64,000 bases of DNA from Notospermus geniculatus (lineage: Eukaryota > Nemertea > Pilidiophora > Heteronemertea > Lineidae), in the NCBI GenBank assembly GCA_002633025.1, contig NMRB01000180.1:392887-456886 (forward strand). The letters are read 5' to 3'. The notes beneath the pieces are model-generated. The model had not been told where the DNA came from, searched no databases, and saw only the letters and a program-made list of their open reading frames with translations. The position numbers and the translations under genes are program-made. Positions 1 to 10,200 of the stretch are shown in pieces (position 1 is the first letter of the stretch; every line of letters begins with the position of its first letter).

Positions 1-1661
1 TAGTTGTTCTGGTAACAAGTGCACTTGACATTTTGATCAATATTTTACGAATAAGACGCTTTCTTGTTACGTTCCGCTGGGGAAGCTTACAGGAGGTCGG
101 AAAGTGCACGTGTATTTTGATTGTGGGTAACAAAACAACTCGGCTCCAATTATCGAAAACCGACAGTGAAGGAGATAGAACTGAGTGCAGTGTACACTGT
201 ACAAATGCACTGTGCAAATGTACAGTGCACTGCACATTATTTCGGTACTCCCATTCCCCGGGTCCCATTCGGCAATTTCACAAACAGTTAGGCCTACCAC
301 CCCATTGATTTCAGGCTCCTGGACAATGAATGTACTGACGCATCACACTAATATTCAAAGCAGAATGACACGTTTAAACAACAGAACCCTGTTTACAACT
401 AAAACTTTAATAGAAAAGCAAACAACATGCAAGAAGACAGAGGGAAAAGGGACAGATGTAGTATTTTTACGAGGATGGACTGCAGGCACTGGTGCCTTGA
501 ATGTTCAAATGCTATCGAACAATGTTACACTGCTCACAGTGAAATCATCGTCCAAAAAATTCTCCCTTTACAAATAGTTACTGGGAGATGTTTGTTTCAG
601 TCGCATTGATATTTTGCCCCGTAAGCTGAAACGGCTACCCTGGATTGCTGCCAGGGATCCTCACTTACAGGCAGAATCAGGTGCCTTGTTTACTGTGCCA
701 ATCAGCTTGTGACACACTCAGTTGGCTGCGACAGAAGAAAATTATCTGTACCATGATTTGCGACAATTTTTATCTGGGACTCGGCGACGAGTGTACGCAT
801 TTTATTGAGAAACTACCCGTGATTGATCACCGGAGGTTATTAGTCAGGAACACACTGGTTGGTTGCCTTACTTTTGTGGCACAGATGTAAATTGCGTGGA
901 CATGTTACTTTGATGTAAGCAATAGTTAGGCAGTTGACCAATCATTCGTCGGCGTGTCACGCTGCACTAGATTAACAGCTGCTTCAGAAACGCCAAGGGT
1001 TGTGCAGACGTGGAGAGTATGAACAGCTGTGAATGTCTGTGTAAGTTGCTTTGGGACAGGGTAGCCTTTGCGAGGCGTGCGAGTTCAAAATGAGGAACGT
1101 GCAGAACTAGCGCTGTTGGAGGCGCAGTGAGCGGTTGTGTGTACCTTTTTGCGACGTCTGTATTTCAGTTGCGGGGACTGTTTTCATTCAACATTTTGTA
1201 ATTCCAGTGGCAATTCATTTCATTATAAAATAGCCAATAAACGCATAATTTTAGTTTTATTTGCCGTGGGGATGTTTTCATTCAGTATTTTCAACAACAG
1301 ATATTTTTGGTATTTTTGATATTTTGTAATTCTAATTCCAATATATTTCATTTCACTGTTGTCATCAGGGGCGCAGCTAGCTATGCCCCTGGTCATAGGC
1401 CGAGGCCTATTCCATGATCGAATCGAATGAGCTCGATAACATGATGACAACAATGACTGAAGCGTATTAAAGAGATTACGTCGTTATGAATATTCATGTA
1501 CGTACATTGTATTTACAACCATGATATGCCCTTTGTTCATAAGGTATTCGCCTATGGTCACTTTCACTTTAAAAGTGGTAATTCCAATTGATTAAGCTGC
1601 ATTCATTGCGTGCTCTGTAAAAATGTCGGGCGTGCCAACAACCAATCAGGTGGAATTAGGT
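1..1661. other. Left-edge region without a recognised gene
   Basis: No open frame here resembles a known family, and I see no convincing exon bounded by splice sites. Positions 188-235 are a short, partly self-complementary stretch built from GTGCA/TGTACA words. A weak inverted repeat (GTTGTCATC at about 1358, GATGACAAC at about 1442) surrounds 1358-1450. The calbindin-type gene of copy A runs leftward, so its missing 3' exons could lie here or beyond the window edge, but none was recognised. Confidence 0.5.
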
Positions 1662-1773
1662 CCAATTCATACTTTCTAGCTGACGGAAAATGCTTTGTCA
1701 TTTTCCGTCATGCTGGTTCCGAACAAAGCATTTCTTGCTCCGCCTACTGATTGGCGAGAAAGTATGAATTTGA
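1662..1773. repeat. Short inverted-repeat element (ATTCATACTT termini)
   Basis: AATTCATACTTTCT at about 1664 is matched in inverse orientation by AGAAAGTATGAATT at about 1757, enclosing about 110 bp with no coding content. The same terminal word occurs in inverse pairs around 12229-12473 and 23285-23527, so it may mark a family of small non-autonomous DNA transposons. No target-site duplication was identified. Confidence 0.45.
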
Positions 1774-1818
1774 TCTACTGCCTGATCATAACAGTTGGCG
1801 TCCGCGCTTCACAGTTTG

Positions 1819-1923
1819 TTCGCCAACGCGAACAGTAATCCCATTGTTCGATGCCACGATGAAAGCATCAACAAAAGGATAGACGTTCGCGTTGGCGTTT
1901 CGGGTCCTTTGCGAAAACCCTCT
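1819..1923. mobile_element. Fold-back MITE, family FB-1, decayed copy
   Basis: This is a degenerate member of the fold-back family seen best at 27727-27859. It keeps the inner word CCATTGTTCGATGCCACGA, the AAAAGGATAGACGTTCGC segment and the arm GTTGGCGTTTCGG, but the left outer arm is eroded. It has no open reading frame and presumably depends on a transposase encoded elsewhere. Confidence 0.7.
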
Positions 1924-2135
1924 AATATCAATAAGGATTACGCGCACCACCCCGTTGTAATCTGAACCCACAAAAAGAGGTCATTGATTTCGTGTCATGT
2001 AACTATGCTCTTGTAACAGTAATGTGTACATTTCAGCGTTCACAGCGTAATTGGCAATTAGCCGAGAAAGATCTCTTCCAGAATATCTCCATTTCAAATT
2101 GCCAACACAACGAATATAAAATAGCAACTCCAGAC

Positions 2136-2383
2136 CTTCAAGCTAGGAATCCACTGCTGATTTTCTGCGCTGCGACTTGCTTTGCAACCTTCTACCTGCG
2201 ATTGAATACGATCGCAAGACTGATACCGGTCGCCGACCGATTGTTGACTGAAATTGACACCACATCTTCGCCATTGGTGGAAATCACGTGTAGCAAGTCT
2301 ACGACGGCGATCGAGTGCCCAGTTGCAAACAAGTCGCAACGCAAAATCAGCTTGAAAGTCAACGGTGGATTCCTAGCTTCACG
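2136..2383. mobile_element. Fold-back element with CTAGGAATCCAC arms
   Basis: The left arm begins AAGCTAGGAATCCAC and the right arm ends GTGGATTCCTAGCTT. Pairing continues inward, imperfectly, for about 45 bp (CTGATTTTCTGCGCTGCGACTTG against CAAGTCGCAACGCAAAATCAG, interrupted). The size, the inverted arms and the lack of coding content fit a MITE. Its right end lies about 90 bp before the left breakpoint of the 10.5-kb duplication. Confidence 0.65.
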
Positions 2384-2614
2384 GTGAAAGAAATAATACT
2401 GCGCCCCTGCGCTGTTCTGGTTTGAGTCGTGTATTCGTTTCCTCAGTCCGACGAAGTTGTGAGCCCCTGGCAGGCCTGGATGCATGCACCGGCTATCAAA
2501 TGTCGGTTTCATTGTTGCAAGTAGTATCGTGCCTTGTTCACGTATCAAAATTACCATCAAGATGTGAATTTGGACAACAACGCCTTGTAAATGTACATGC
2601 ACATGATATACGTG

Positions 2615-2851
2615 TACTTCAACTACGTCGCAGAGGGTGGGGGATTTGTCGGGTGGTCTCCAGAAGAAATACAGACATTGTTAATGTTTGCTCTGTTCAC
2701 TACATCAGTTCCAATGGTCAATCACTGTGTTAATTTCCTAATTTACACCAGTTCATTGGAGATCTTTCAGAAGGAATTGAAGAACATAGTTAGCAGTAAG
2801 AATAATAAGAATAACAGATTAGGCAACATGAGTTTATCCAAGATGAATTGA
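2615..2851 (+). pseudogene. GPCR 3' fragment (third outer loop, TM7, tail), copy A
   Basis: In frame, this stretch reads YFNYVAEGGGFVGW, then the TM7 segment with NHCVNFLIYTSS and an FQKELKNIV helix-8-like tail. It is nearly the same as residues 281-340 of the complete GPCR 500 bp downstream, but the first six membrane segments are absent. The tail ends in its own diverged sequence (GNMSLSKMN, stop). The complete GPCR has no introns, so this is a 5'-truncated duplicate and not a separate exon. It begins abruptly at TACTTCAACTACG with no splice-acceptor context, and a functional receptor cannot come from it alone. Confidence 0.75.
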
Positions 2852-3114
2852 TACTAGTGGGGAAGTATACTTTGATGTGTGTTCCTTGCATCGATAACAT
2901 ACGGAAAGTCGTACATAAATTGAGTAATGAACTTTAAAATAGATCTTAAAGAAGTTTTAAATAGAGCTACACGAAGAGCTCAAGTGCTAGTGCCGAAGTC
3001 AGTCATAATAACTGAAGCAGACACTGCTAGGTATTGATGTGTTGTCGATACCCGATATATCATGCCACATCTTATTTCTTTCAAATCGGCAGAGCAGTTG
3101 AAGAAACTTAAGAG

Positions 3115-4200
3115 ATGGCTACTGATGTCAGCTTTTCTTATACTACTTCTCAACCAGAACGAGCAACATTGTTGGAGATAATTAGCTTGGTGATAACGTT
3201 CTTCAACAGGTATGTCATGGGAGTGGTCATCGGTCTTGGCGTTGGTGGGAACATTCTCTCCATCGTTATCTTCTGGAGATGCAGGAGGAAGGACCAGGTG
3301 ACAGTGACATATTTAGGCCCGCTTGCTGTGGCAGATTTGGGGACATTAATTTTCGGCGCGTACTCATGGATTATGAGTGGAGTACTGGAGAAAAGTACTG
3401 GAAACTTCTTCATAGAACCACCGCTTTCCTTTTGGCCACATTTCATCTGTAAGGTGTTGAGATATCAAAACAGAGTTAGTTCGTGTATTTCGTCATACTT
3501 AATCGTGATGTTTTCCTTCGAGAGATGCATCGGGGTGTGGTTCCCGATAAAAATCCACATTATAATGACGACAAGGATACGCCGAATCGCACTTGGTGTG
3601 ATGATGACTATAGTCTTGATTATCAACGTCCCAATATTGGTATATTTTCAAGTGTACTTCTGGGGTGGCACAGAAAATCTTGGTTGTTTCTTTCACGTGC
3701 CTGAATTCACAAACATCGAGAGATATTTACTGATCGAAATCACTGACAAAATTGTTCCCTACATGTTGCCAGGCTTGTTGATAATTGTGTTCAATGTCAT
3801 GATCATATCTGGGGTAGCACGAGCTCGGAAAGAAGCGTCTTCCCAAGCTGGGGTAAAGAAATCCGAAACCAATACGTTAACCAGTCTTTTTTTGGTAAGC
3901 TTGCTTTTTCTGGCAACGACTCTCCCTTACGTCATAGCATGGGGAATATGTAACTACTTCAACTACGTCGCAGAGGGTGGGGGATTCGTCGGGTGGTCTG
4001 CAGAAGAAATACAGACATTGTTAATGTTTGCTCTGTTCACTACATCAATTTCAATGGTCAATCATTGTGTTAATTTCCTAATTTACGCCAGTTCATTGGA
4101 GATCTTTCAGAAGGAATTGAAGAACATAGTTACATGTGGCAGGCGGTCCAATAAGAAAAATAGATTTGGAAACATGAGTTTATCGCCAAAAGCACACTGA
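3115..4200 (+). CDS. Class A (rhodopsin-type) GPCR, copy A
   Basis: A single uninterrupted frame of 361 codons from ATG to TGA encodes a seven-transmembrane receptor, expected at the plasma membrane and signalling through G proteins. TM1 carries GN at 45-46 in GLGVGGNILS. TM2 has the AVADLG form of LxxxD at 71-76. Cys112 and Cys191 are the likely TM3-to-second-loop disulfide pair. The DRY motif appears as ERC at 136-138. TM6 has LPY at 270-272. TM7 has NHCVNFLIY, ending at 324, in place of NPxxY. The tail (FQKELKNIV) looks like helix 8. This layout resembles neuropeptide (FMRFamide-receptor-like) or chemosensory receptors of invertebrates. The ligand cannot be read from sequence. The start ATG directly follows AAGAG and is the first in frame. 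The partner at 13596 differs at about 20 residues. Confidence 0.9.
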   Translation: MATDVSFSYTTSQPERATLLEIISLVITFFNRYVMGVVIGLGVGGNILSIVIFWRCRRKDQVTVTYLGPLAVADLGTLIFGAYSWIMSGVLEKSTGNFFIEPPLSFWPHFICKVLRYQNRVSSCISSYLIVMFSFERCIGVWFPIKIHIIMTTRIRRIALGVMMTIVLIINVPILVYFQVYFWGGTENLGCFFHVPEFTNIERYLLIEITDKIVPYMLPGLLIIVFNVMIISGVARARKEASSQAGVKKSETNTLTSLFLVSLLFLATTLPYVIAWGICNYFNYVAEGGGFVGWSAEEIQTLLMFALFTTSISMVNHCVNFLIYASSLEIFQKELKNIVTCGRRSNKKNRFGNMSLSPKAH

Positions 4201-4819
4201 ATGTCTTGTCTGAGCAAGAGTTGACAAAATGGTGTGATGATGGAACTTGGCTAGCGGCTGTGGCACCAAGATGAACTTTGATTCCTGACTCCCCACCCTT
4301 TGACCAGCGCCCTCCTCTGAGTATTATGTTGCATTCATTCCGGCGGGACGGCGAATATTGTACCCTGCCACTGCCACCTTCCATTTGTAACGTGTTCGTT
4401 ATTCGTTATACTATAGTGTCGACTATAGTGTATACACTGGTAGAGTAAGCCCCAGGGTCCCCAAAAACCTCCCTCCTCCCCCTACAAGTACAGACAGACG
4501 TATGAGACGCCTGTGATGGAAACCGTTTGGGAATGTCACTGAATGTGTACGGTACTGATTAAGGGGCATGTACAATGTATAGAGGCCACTGAGTGAAGTA
4601 CCACAAGTAAGACCCATCCAAAAAGTTCAATATCCGTGAGGTTGACAGCCAGAAGGGCATGGCCATCAGTGTCTATACATGCATGGCTCACTGTACACTG
4701 CACACACACACTAATTACACAAGCCCCATTGTCTTTACAGCTTTACGAGACATTACATCACCTGAGCTTCGGGGCAATCAAACTCCAAGCCACCACCCTT
4801 TCCGACTAATCATATCAGC

Positions 4820-4895
4820 TATATTCATTCTGTTGCGTTTTACGTTACTTGATAATCAAGTAACGTAAAACGCAAAAGAATGAATATAGCTGGAG
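4820..4895. repeat. Long hairpin, present only in copy A
   Basis: CAGCTATATTCATTC and GCGTTTTACGTTACTTGAT on the left are matched by ATCAAGTAACGTAAAACGC and GAATGAATATAGCTG on the right, with almost no spacer. In copy B (about 15897-15935) only the right arm is present, so the left arm was gained in copy A or deleted in copy B. Confidence 0.8.
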
Positions 4896-6578
4896 ACAAC
4901 GACCCACGAAAATATTGACTTTATCGCGGATCGTCCGGAATCATTGGTGAAACTTGCAGTAACTTCCAATTTCACAACATATGGGAACTGCCATATTGAG
5001 TTGCTGGAACTACATGTATAGCCTACATAACGTAGACAAACGCTACATCTGAGTATACACTGCTCGATGGATTGTATACGATCATTAAAGGAATTCATGA
5101 TAGTATTGATGACCATTAACCTATATATTCCTTGGTGTCATTTTGCGTAGACGTCGCTAAGATCAGCTTCAATCATCCGTCGCCAACATCGATAGGGCCA
5201 CACCTATGATGATTGAACGGTAGTGTCAAAGTCTGTGTAGGTTGAACAGGAAGATTATTACTGTTCGTTGCTTTTCGTATGTAACCTGTTATTGGACCCT
5301 GCGTCTAACTTTGTGATTTGCTGAAGCGTCTGTTCATCATTTTAGTGTTGCTTGTATTAACTATTGAGTATCGACGAAAGCTTCAGGTGTCAAGTTTTCA
5401 CCGATTCCAATGCATGTATTGGAAAAACGTTTTGACAGATTCCTGTGATGGCAACGGATCTGTATTTTTTATATTCTTAATTGGCACCTGCGCAAACAGC
5501 CACCTGATTCAGACTGGTTCTTAATCATCAAGTCGCCAGACAGTATGTATCGTAGCTTCTAATCAAGGCAAGAACGTCCTGACGTAGGACTCAGTTGCTA
5601 AGCATTCTTTGTTCCTGATCGTTCAGGCATAGCAATGACATGCTGGTCATCAACGAAAGACTGAATTGTTGTGTTAAATTAGTTCCACCAAGTTGAAGAT
5701 AAGAAGAAAGGAACGGTGTGGCTTTGTACACAATTATTTGTTGTGGCGTTACCATTGGAAACCATGCAGCGTAATCTTTGATCTCAGACTGGTCGATAAT
5801 GTGGAGTTTCAGCAGAAAAATTAGCTGTTTGATCATCATATAAAGGTTCGGCAATATCAGAAATATAAATATATTGGAGCATATACATGTACACCAAAAT
5901 CGCAGTTGTAAGGTCACAGAGACCTGGCTTTTGCCACTGGGATCTAGCTACTCAGCGTCAATGTCAGAATTTCGATTCGAAGATATCAACAGCCTGCTGT
6001 GTGGTCAGCAATGTTGACCATCACAACAGAAGCCTGACCCAGGTAATGCCACATCTCTCCACAGGAGGCTGTACCTTATTACTCATAGACATGAACGTTG
6101 AGTCTCAACAACAGTCATTTAGTATCGAAAATAGGGTTAGGACCCCTTTCCGTTCGCCCCAGCATCCCTAAATATACTTCGGCTGTTGAACATTTGCATT
6201 TTCGACGGAAAAATGCTGCTTTTTGGTAAGAGAGATACGTACACCCATAGAATGACTCTGAATGGCGCATCCCCCGTCCCTAATTTGGACAAGGGCCGGG
6301 GCATTTCTAATTAACTTATTTGTTGTAGGAACAGCTCACCGACACCGGAGATAATCGATACCAAGCAATTAAAGCCAATCAGTTCGCAACGGCATCATTA
6401 ATACTTAATGATTGAAGGTAACAATATTCCCAATTGATCCATTGACAGAGCAACGCACGTTCTAATTCATAAACCACCATAAGTAGCATTTGTATCATTT
6501 CCGCCTTTTTGAAGTTGCTACTAACTGTAAAGAGACATCGCAGGCTGAGTTCAAATACCTTACATGCGGGTGTAACAT

Positions 6579-6634
6579 CTGCCAGTATCTTCGTATGTCA
6601 GTGTTTAAATGCTGACATACGAATCTACTGGCAG
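6579..6634. repeat. Hairpin (CTGCCAGTA arms)
   Basis: CTGCCAGTATCTTCGTATG, then CAGTG, is matched downstream by CATACGAATCTACTGGCAG around a 10-nt TGTTTAAATG loop region. Copy B carries the same hairpin near 17626-17678 with a small deletion in the right arm. Confidence 0.7.
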
Positions 6635-6764
6635 AATACTGGCAAAAAAGGGAACTCCCTATTGTATTTTTTGGGAAACGCTGGCAGATAGATCTATACA
6701 CGTTTCCCTGTGTGTCCCCTACTGTAAAGCCGCAGCTTATTCCTTTTATCAGGGAACAGTAGGG

Positions 6765-6995
6765 CAGTGTTTTCCGCAGGATTTCTTAAGTTAGGGTGGT
6801 ACCCTTGAAATTCCAGGTTTTCCCATTACTTTGCAAATTAAGATAGGGTGGTCACCAATTTATGGTGGGGGGGGGGTGTAATAGAAAACCATTACAAAAT
6901 TGGACTGCAAGGTAGGGTGGTTACTTCTAAGGTAGGGTGGTAACATGCCAAGGTAGGGTGGGCCACCCTTACAAAAAGCCATGCGGAGAACACTG
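6765..6995. mobile_element. Short TIR element (CAGTGTT...AACACTG), hAT-like termini
   Basis: The element starts CAGTGTTTTCCGCA and ends TGCGGAGAACACTG, imperfect terminal inverted repeats whose CAGTG start is typical of hAT-type ends. GTAGGG flanks it directly on both sides (6759-6764 and 6996-7001), a probable target-site duplication, though shorter than the usual 8 bp. The interior has five copies of a TAGGGTGG word and a run of G. Copy B lacks the insertion at the matching place (about 17790-17820), so it moved after the block was duplicated or was lost from copy B. Confidence 0.7.
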
Positions 6996-7299
6996 GTAGG
7001 GGGCACTCACTGCATGATGGGGAACATTCAAAAACGTAACACCGATACTTCCCCACTATCTTTAATAAGGGGTAACAATATTGTACATTTACTGACACAG
7101 AGCTTCTCCTACAATAATTGAGATCTACTTGGAGGGAAAGGATTTCTGAAAACTATTCTTAGAAAAATGAAAAACCTGAAATGCATATCCAAAAGCTATT
7201 TTCTTTCACGATACGCTGTCAAAGAAAGTAAAAGCAACGCCACGACGGAAACATCTGAGCTCAAACTGTCAGCAATACAATCAAAGGAAAGTTACTTAC

Positions 7300-10200
7300 C
7301 TCGGGACCAACGTCAGCAGCCGTCACACTTGACACGAATTCGCGCAAGAAATTATCCAATTCGGATCCTTCAATGTATCCGTTTCCTGGTGAAAAAAAGG
7401 AAATGAAAGGAGTCAGTTATAATGCAGTTGAGGAAATGTAATTGGAACGTGTCGCTCAAGGTAATGAGTGAAAGCTTTCAAATTTGATCGGTTGGTGGAG
7501 AAGCGACCGTGTGTTGAGATTTTTGTTGGTGAATCTTTGGTCGATTCGCTGACGTGTCTTTGTCTATACCTTGACACGAATCGACAGGTTAGATTTGGGG
7601 GTGCCATCTTTGGAATAACCGCTGTTATAGATCGTCATGGACCAAGACCTTAATGAAGGGTTGGTATTCTGTGAATTAAATTCCCCCTCATCTGTCATTC
7701 TGACTTGATTGATGTCCACCATTTTCTCAAATGACTTGGAGAGACATGATCCTCTACTAACCAATCACTTTCACTAATTCCAAATCTAATTCATCTTACT
7801 TTGTTAATAACAGCGAAGTGGTTTGTCGTCAGAGTGGTTTAGCCGATCGTTTGTGCGCATCCTGTCGTACCGTTTGTGGATGTTTAGATGGGCTGAGGGC
7901 CGGTGTAACGTTTTTGAATGTTCCCCATCTGTGAGTATTCCCCTCGTTGTCCGACGGAACAGGCTGCGACTTGACAACAGGGGACACACAGAAACGTGCC
8001 GATCTGTCTGTCAGCGTTTCCCAAACAATAAGGGGAAACACTGACATACGGAAACGTACAGGTGTGACAGGAATCCAAGTCCACCTGGAATTAAAATCCG
8101 GTCTTATTGTTCAGCGAGGGGTTAGAATATATGGCTATAGAGAGGCCATGACCGTTCGAAAATAACCTTACAATAGCGGGCTATTGTTTTGATCTGCATT
8201 CCTGGGACGCTGATTCCTGTCACACCTGCTGTTCAAACGGCGTAAACGAATGAACAACGAGTTTGATAAAAGCGTTCTGTGTACGGGCCGCACCCATGAA
8301 TATTGCTGATAAAAAAAGGCCTTTTAATTTTTGATACTTTGCTAAATCGCAGCTACAAATCACTTCGGGATTTCCTAAATTGCTTTTATCGTGAATAATA
8401 TTGTAAATTTCACGCAATCAGCCTATTATTCCTTTAATAAGCATAATTCACTTGTATACTCATAATGCAATGCCTCGGAAATAGAGCCAATATAGATCGA
8501 TCCCTGGTCTTTGAAACATCTATATCAGAATGTGAATAACTGTCATATCGCCTTAGGCTGAACAAACCAAGATGTTCAATGTGCAATGCACGTGTGTGGT
8601 AAGTGCAGAGTGCTGTTTGACGTATCAATTAAGCAACAATACAATGATATTTTGATGCATATCGATAGGTGAAACAAGAGCCAAGGTCGAGCATTGATAA
8701 ATTTTTGCTGCGTGAAGTATTCGCAACCTTGAACTGGACTCGTAGGTTTTGGACAGGGGACTGTTGGTGAGGAACTGCCAGCGTTTTTGTCAGTGTTTAC
8801 GCTGATATTTTAGGAATGGACACGTTTCTATCTGTGTGTTCCTATTGTCAAGTTGTAGTTTATTCCATCAGACGAGTGGATCTCTCACAGATGAGCAACA
8901 TTCAGAAATGTTACCGATGATAAGACTGTCCCGACGAAGGACGATGGAAGAGATGCGTATAGGCCTAACTGGAGAGTTGTACGCCTAGACCTACCCATCA
9001 TCATCAATCTGCTGTAGGCCTACGCTCTCCAGGGAGTTGAGAAGGTCTTCGAATGAAACGGGTAATAATGTAAAGTGCATTAAGGGGGGAGGAAGCTTTC
9101 AGCCTGGAAGGCACTATAGCCCCACGCACATGTATATACTGTATATAAGAACTCAACATTATCATTAATTCCAGTATCATGTTAGAAAACTGTTAGGCTA
9201 AATGGTGTGCTTATCAAAGCATGGGCGTGGTCATATTTGTACAGGCATGTTTGTTCGTATGTCTCGCATTTTCTAGGCCAACATCACGTTGAAATCAGTG
9301 CTTAACTGAAAAATGTTCACCTGTGTGCTCGGCCACTGTAGTACATTTTGATGGAAATATGCACATTGTCACCATCTGTGTTTGTGCTTGGGCCTTGGAA
9401 ATCAATAACGATATTGTATGAAATCTAGATTTCGTTGTCTGGGATACCTGTCTATAGGCCAGTGCAAAATGTAGGCCTATAACAAGAGATTGATTGATGC
9501 ATATATTCTATGGAAAGAGTCGCCAATGCTTAACCATATAGATCAGGATTTATGGTCGTAAATGACGCTACATTTAGAAGAACAGCTGCTTTCCGTGAAT
9601 CACACTTCAGCAACATTTTTTTTACAGAAGGCTGTTGTTCGTAATCCGGTTTTAACCAGTAGAATGTTTCATGCAGTCAGTTCATACTTCCTTGTTGACC
9701 AGGGTGGATCAGAGGAGAAAGTCCCAAGAATGAAAGTCAGTTCATACTTCCTTGTTGACCAGGGTGGACCAGAGGAGAAAGTCCCAAGAATGAAAGTCAG
9801 TTCATACTTCCTTGTTGACCAGGGTGGACCAGAGGAGAAAGTCCCAAGAATGGAAGTCCTCAATACAAAAGCCATGCACTGTCAACGGTTATGGTCACAC
9901 CTGGTTACCGACGTAATCCTTCACAGTGGGACTTTTTCCTCGTTCACATGACCATACACGGAACGGACGGAAAAGCCTTTGTTTCGAACCAGCGTTGTGA
10001 GAATTAAGAAAGCAGTTGTCGCTCTGCATAGTGTCATCAGTTACGGTTCATAGGAGATGATGTCCTTCATGGATGAACAAACTTGTCGTAATGCCCGATT
10101 GATGTAGGCCTAAATGACGTCATCCCCGCAACTTGTCGTTCATGTCTTCCTGAGGAACGATAACGCCAAGGAAATTGTCTGCCTGACCGTCTTGAACGGA

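Larger units (their letters stand above)
4201..7299. other. Non-coding stretch of copy A between GPCR and calbindin exon 2
   Basis: No exon with support was found. It contains the GPCR 3' flank, a strong hairpin at 4820-4895, a smaller hairpin at 6579-6634 and a 231-bp terminal-inverted-repeat element at 6765-6995. An 80-codon minus-strand frame near 5591-5830 is also open in copy B, but it has no recognisable domain and no clear splice boundaries, so I do not call it a gene. If the calbindin-type transcript continues leftward, this stretch is its second intron. Confidence 0.6.

Noticed and set aside
188-235. Array of TGTACA/GTGCAC words suggesting a CRISPR-like or regulatory array
   Set aside because: There is no regular repeat-spacer structure. 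It is a short simple, partly palindromic stretch of a kind common in this genome.
5591-5917. Minus-strand open frame ending IVYKATPFLSSYLQLGG...
   Set aside because: The last 80 codons are open in both copies, but without recognisable family, splice boundaries or clear constraint. Recent duplication alone explains the conservation.
9562-9951. 129-codon + strand frame covering the 60-bp minisatellite
   Set aside because: It exists because the repeat period is a multiple of three and lacks stops on either strand. There is no start, splice or family support.
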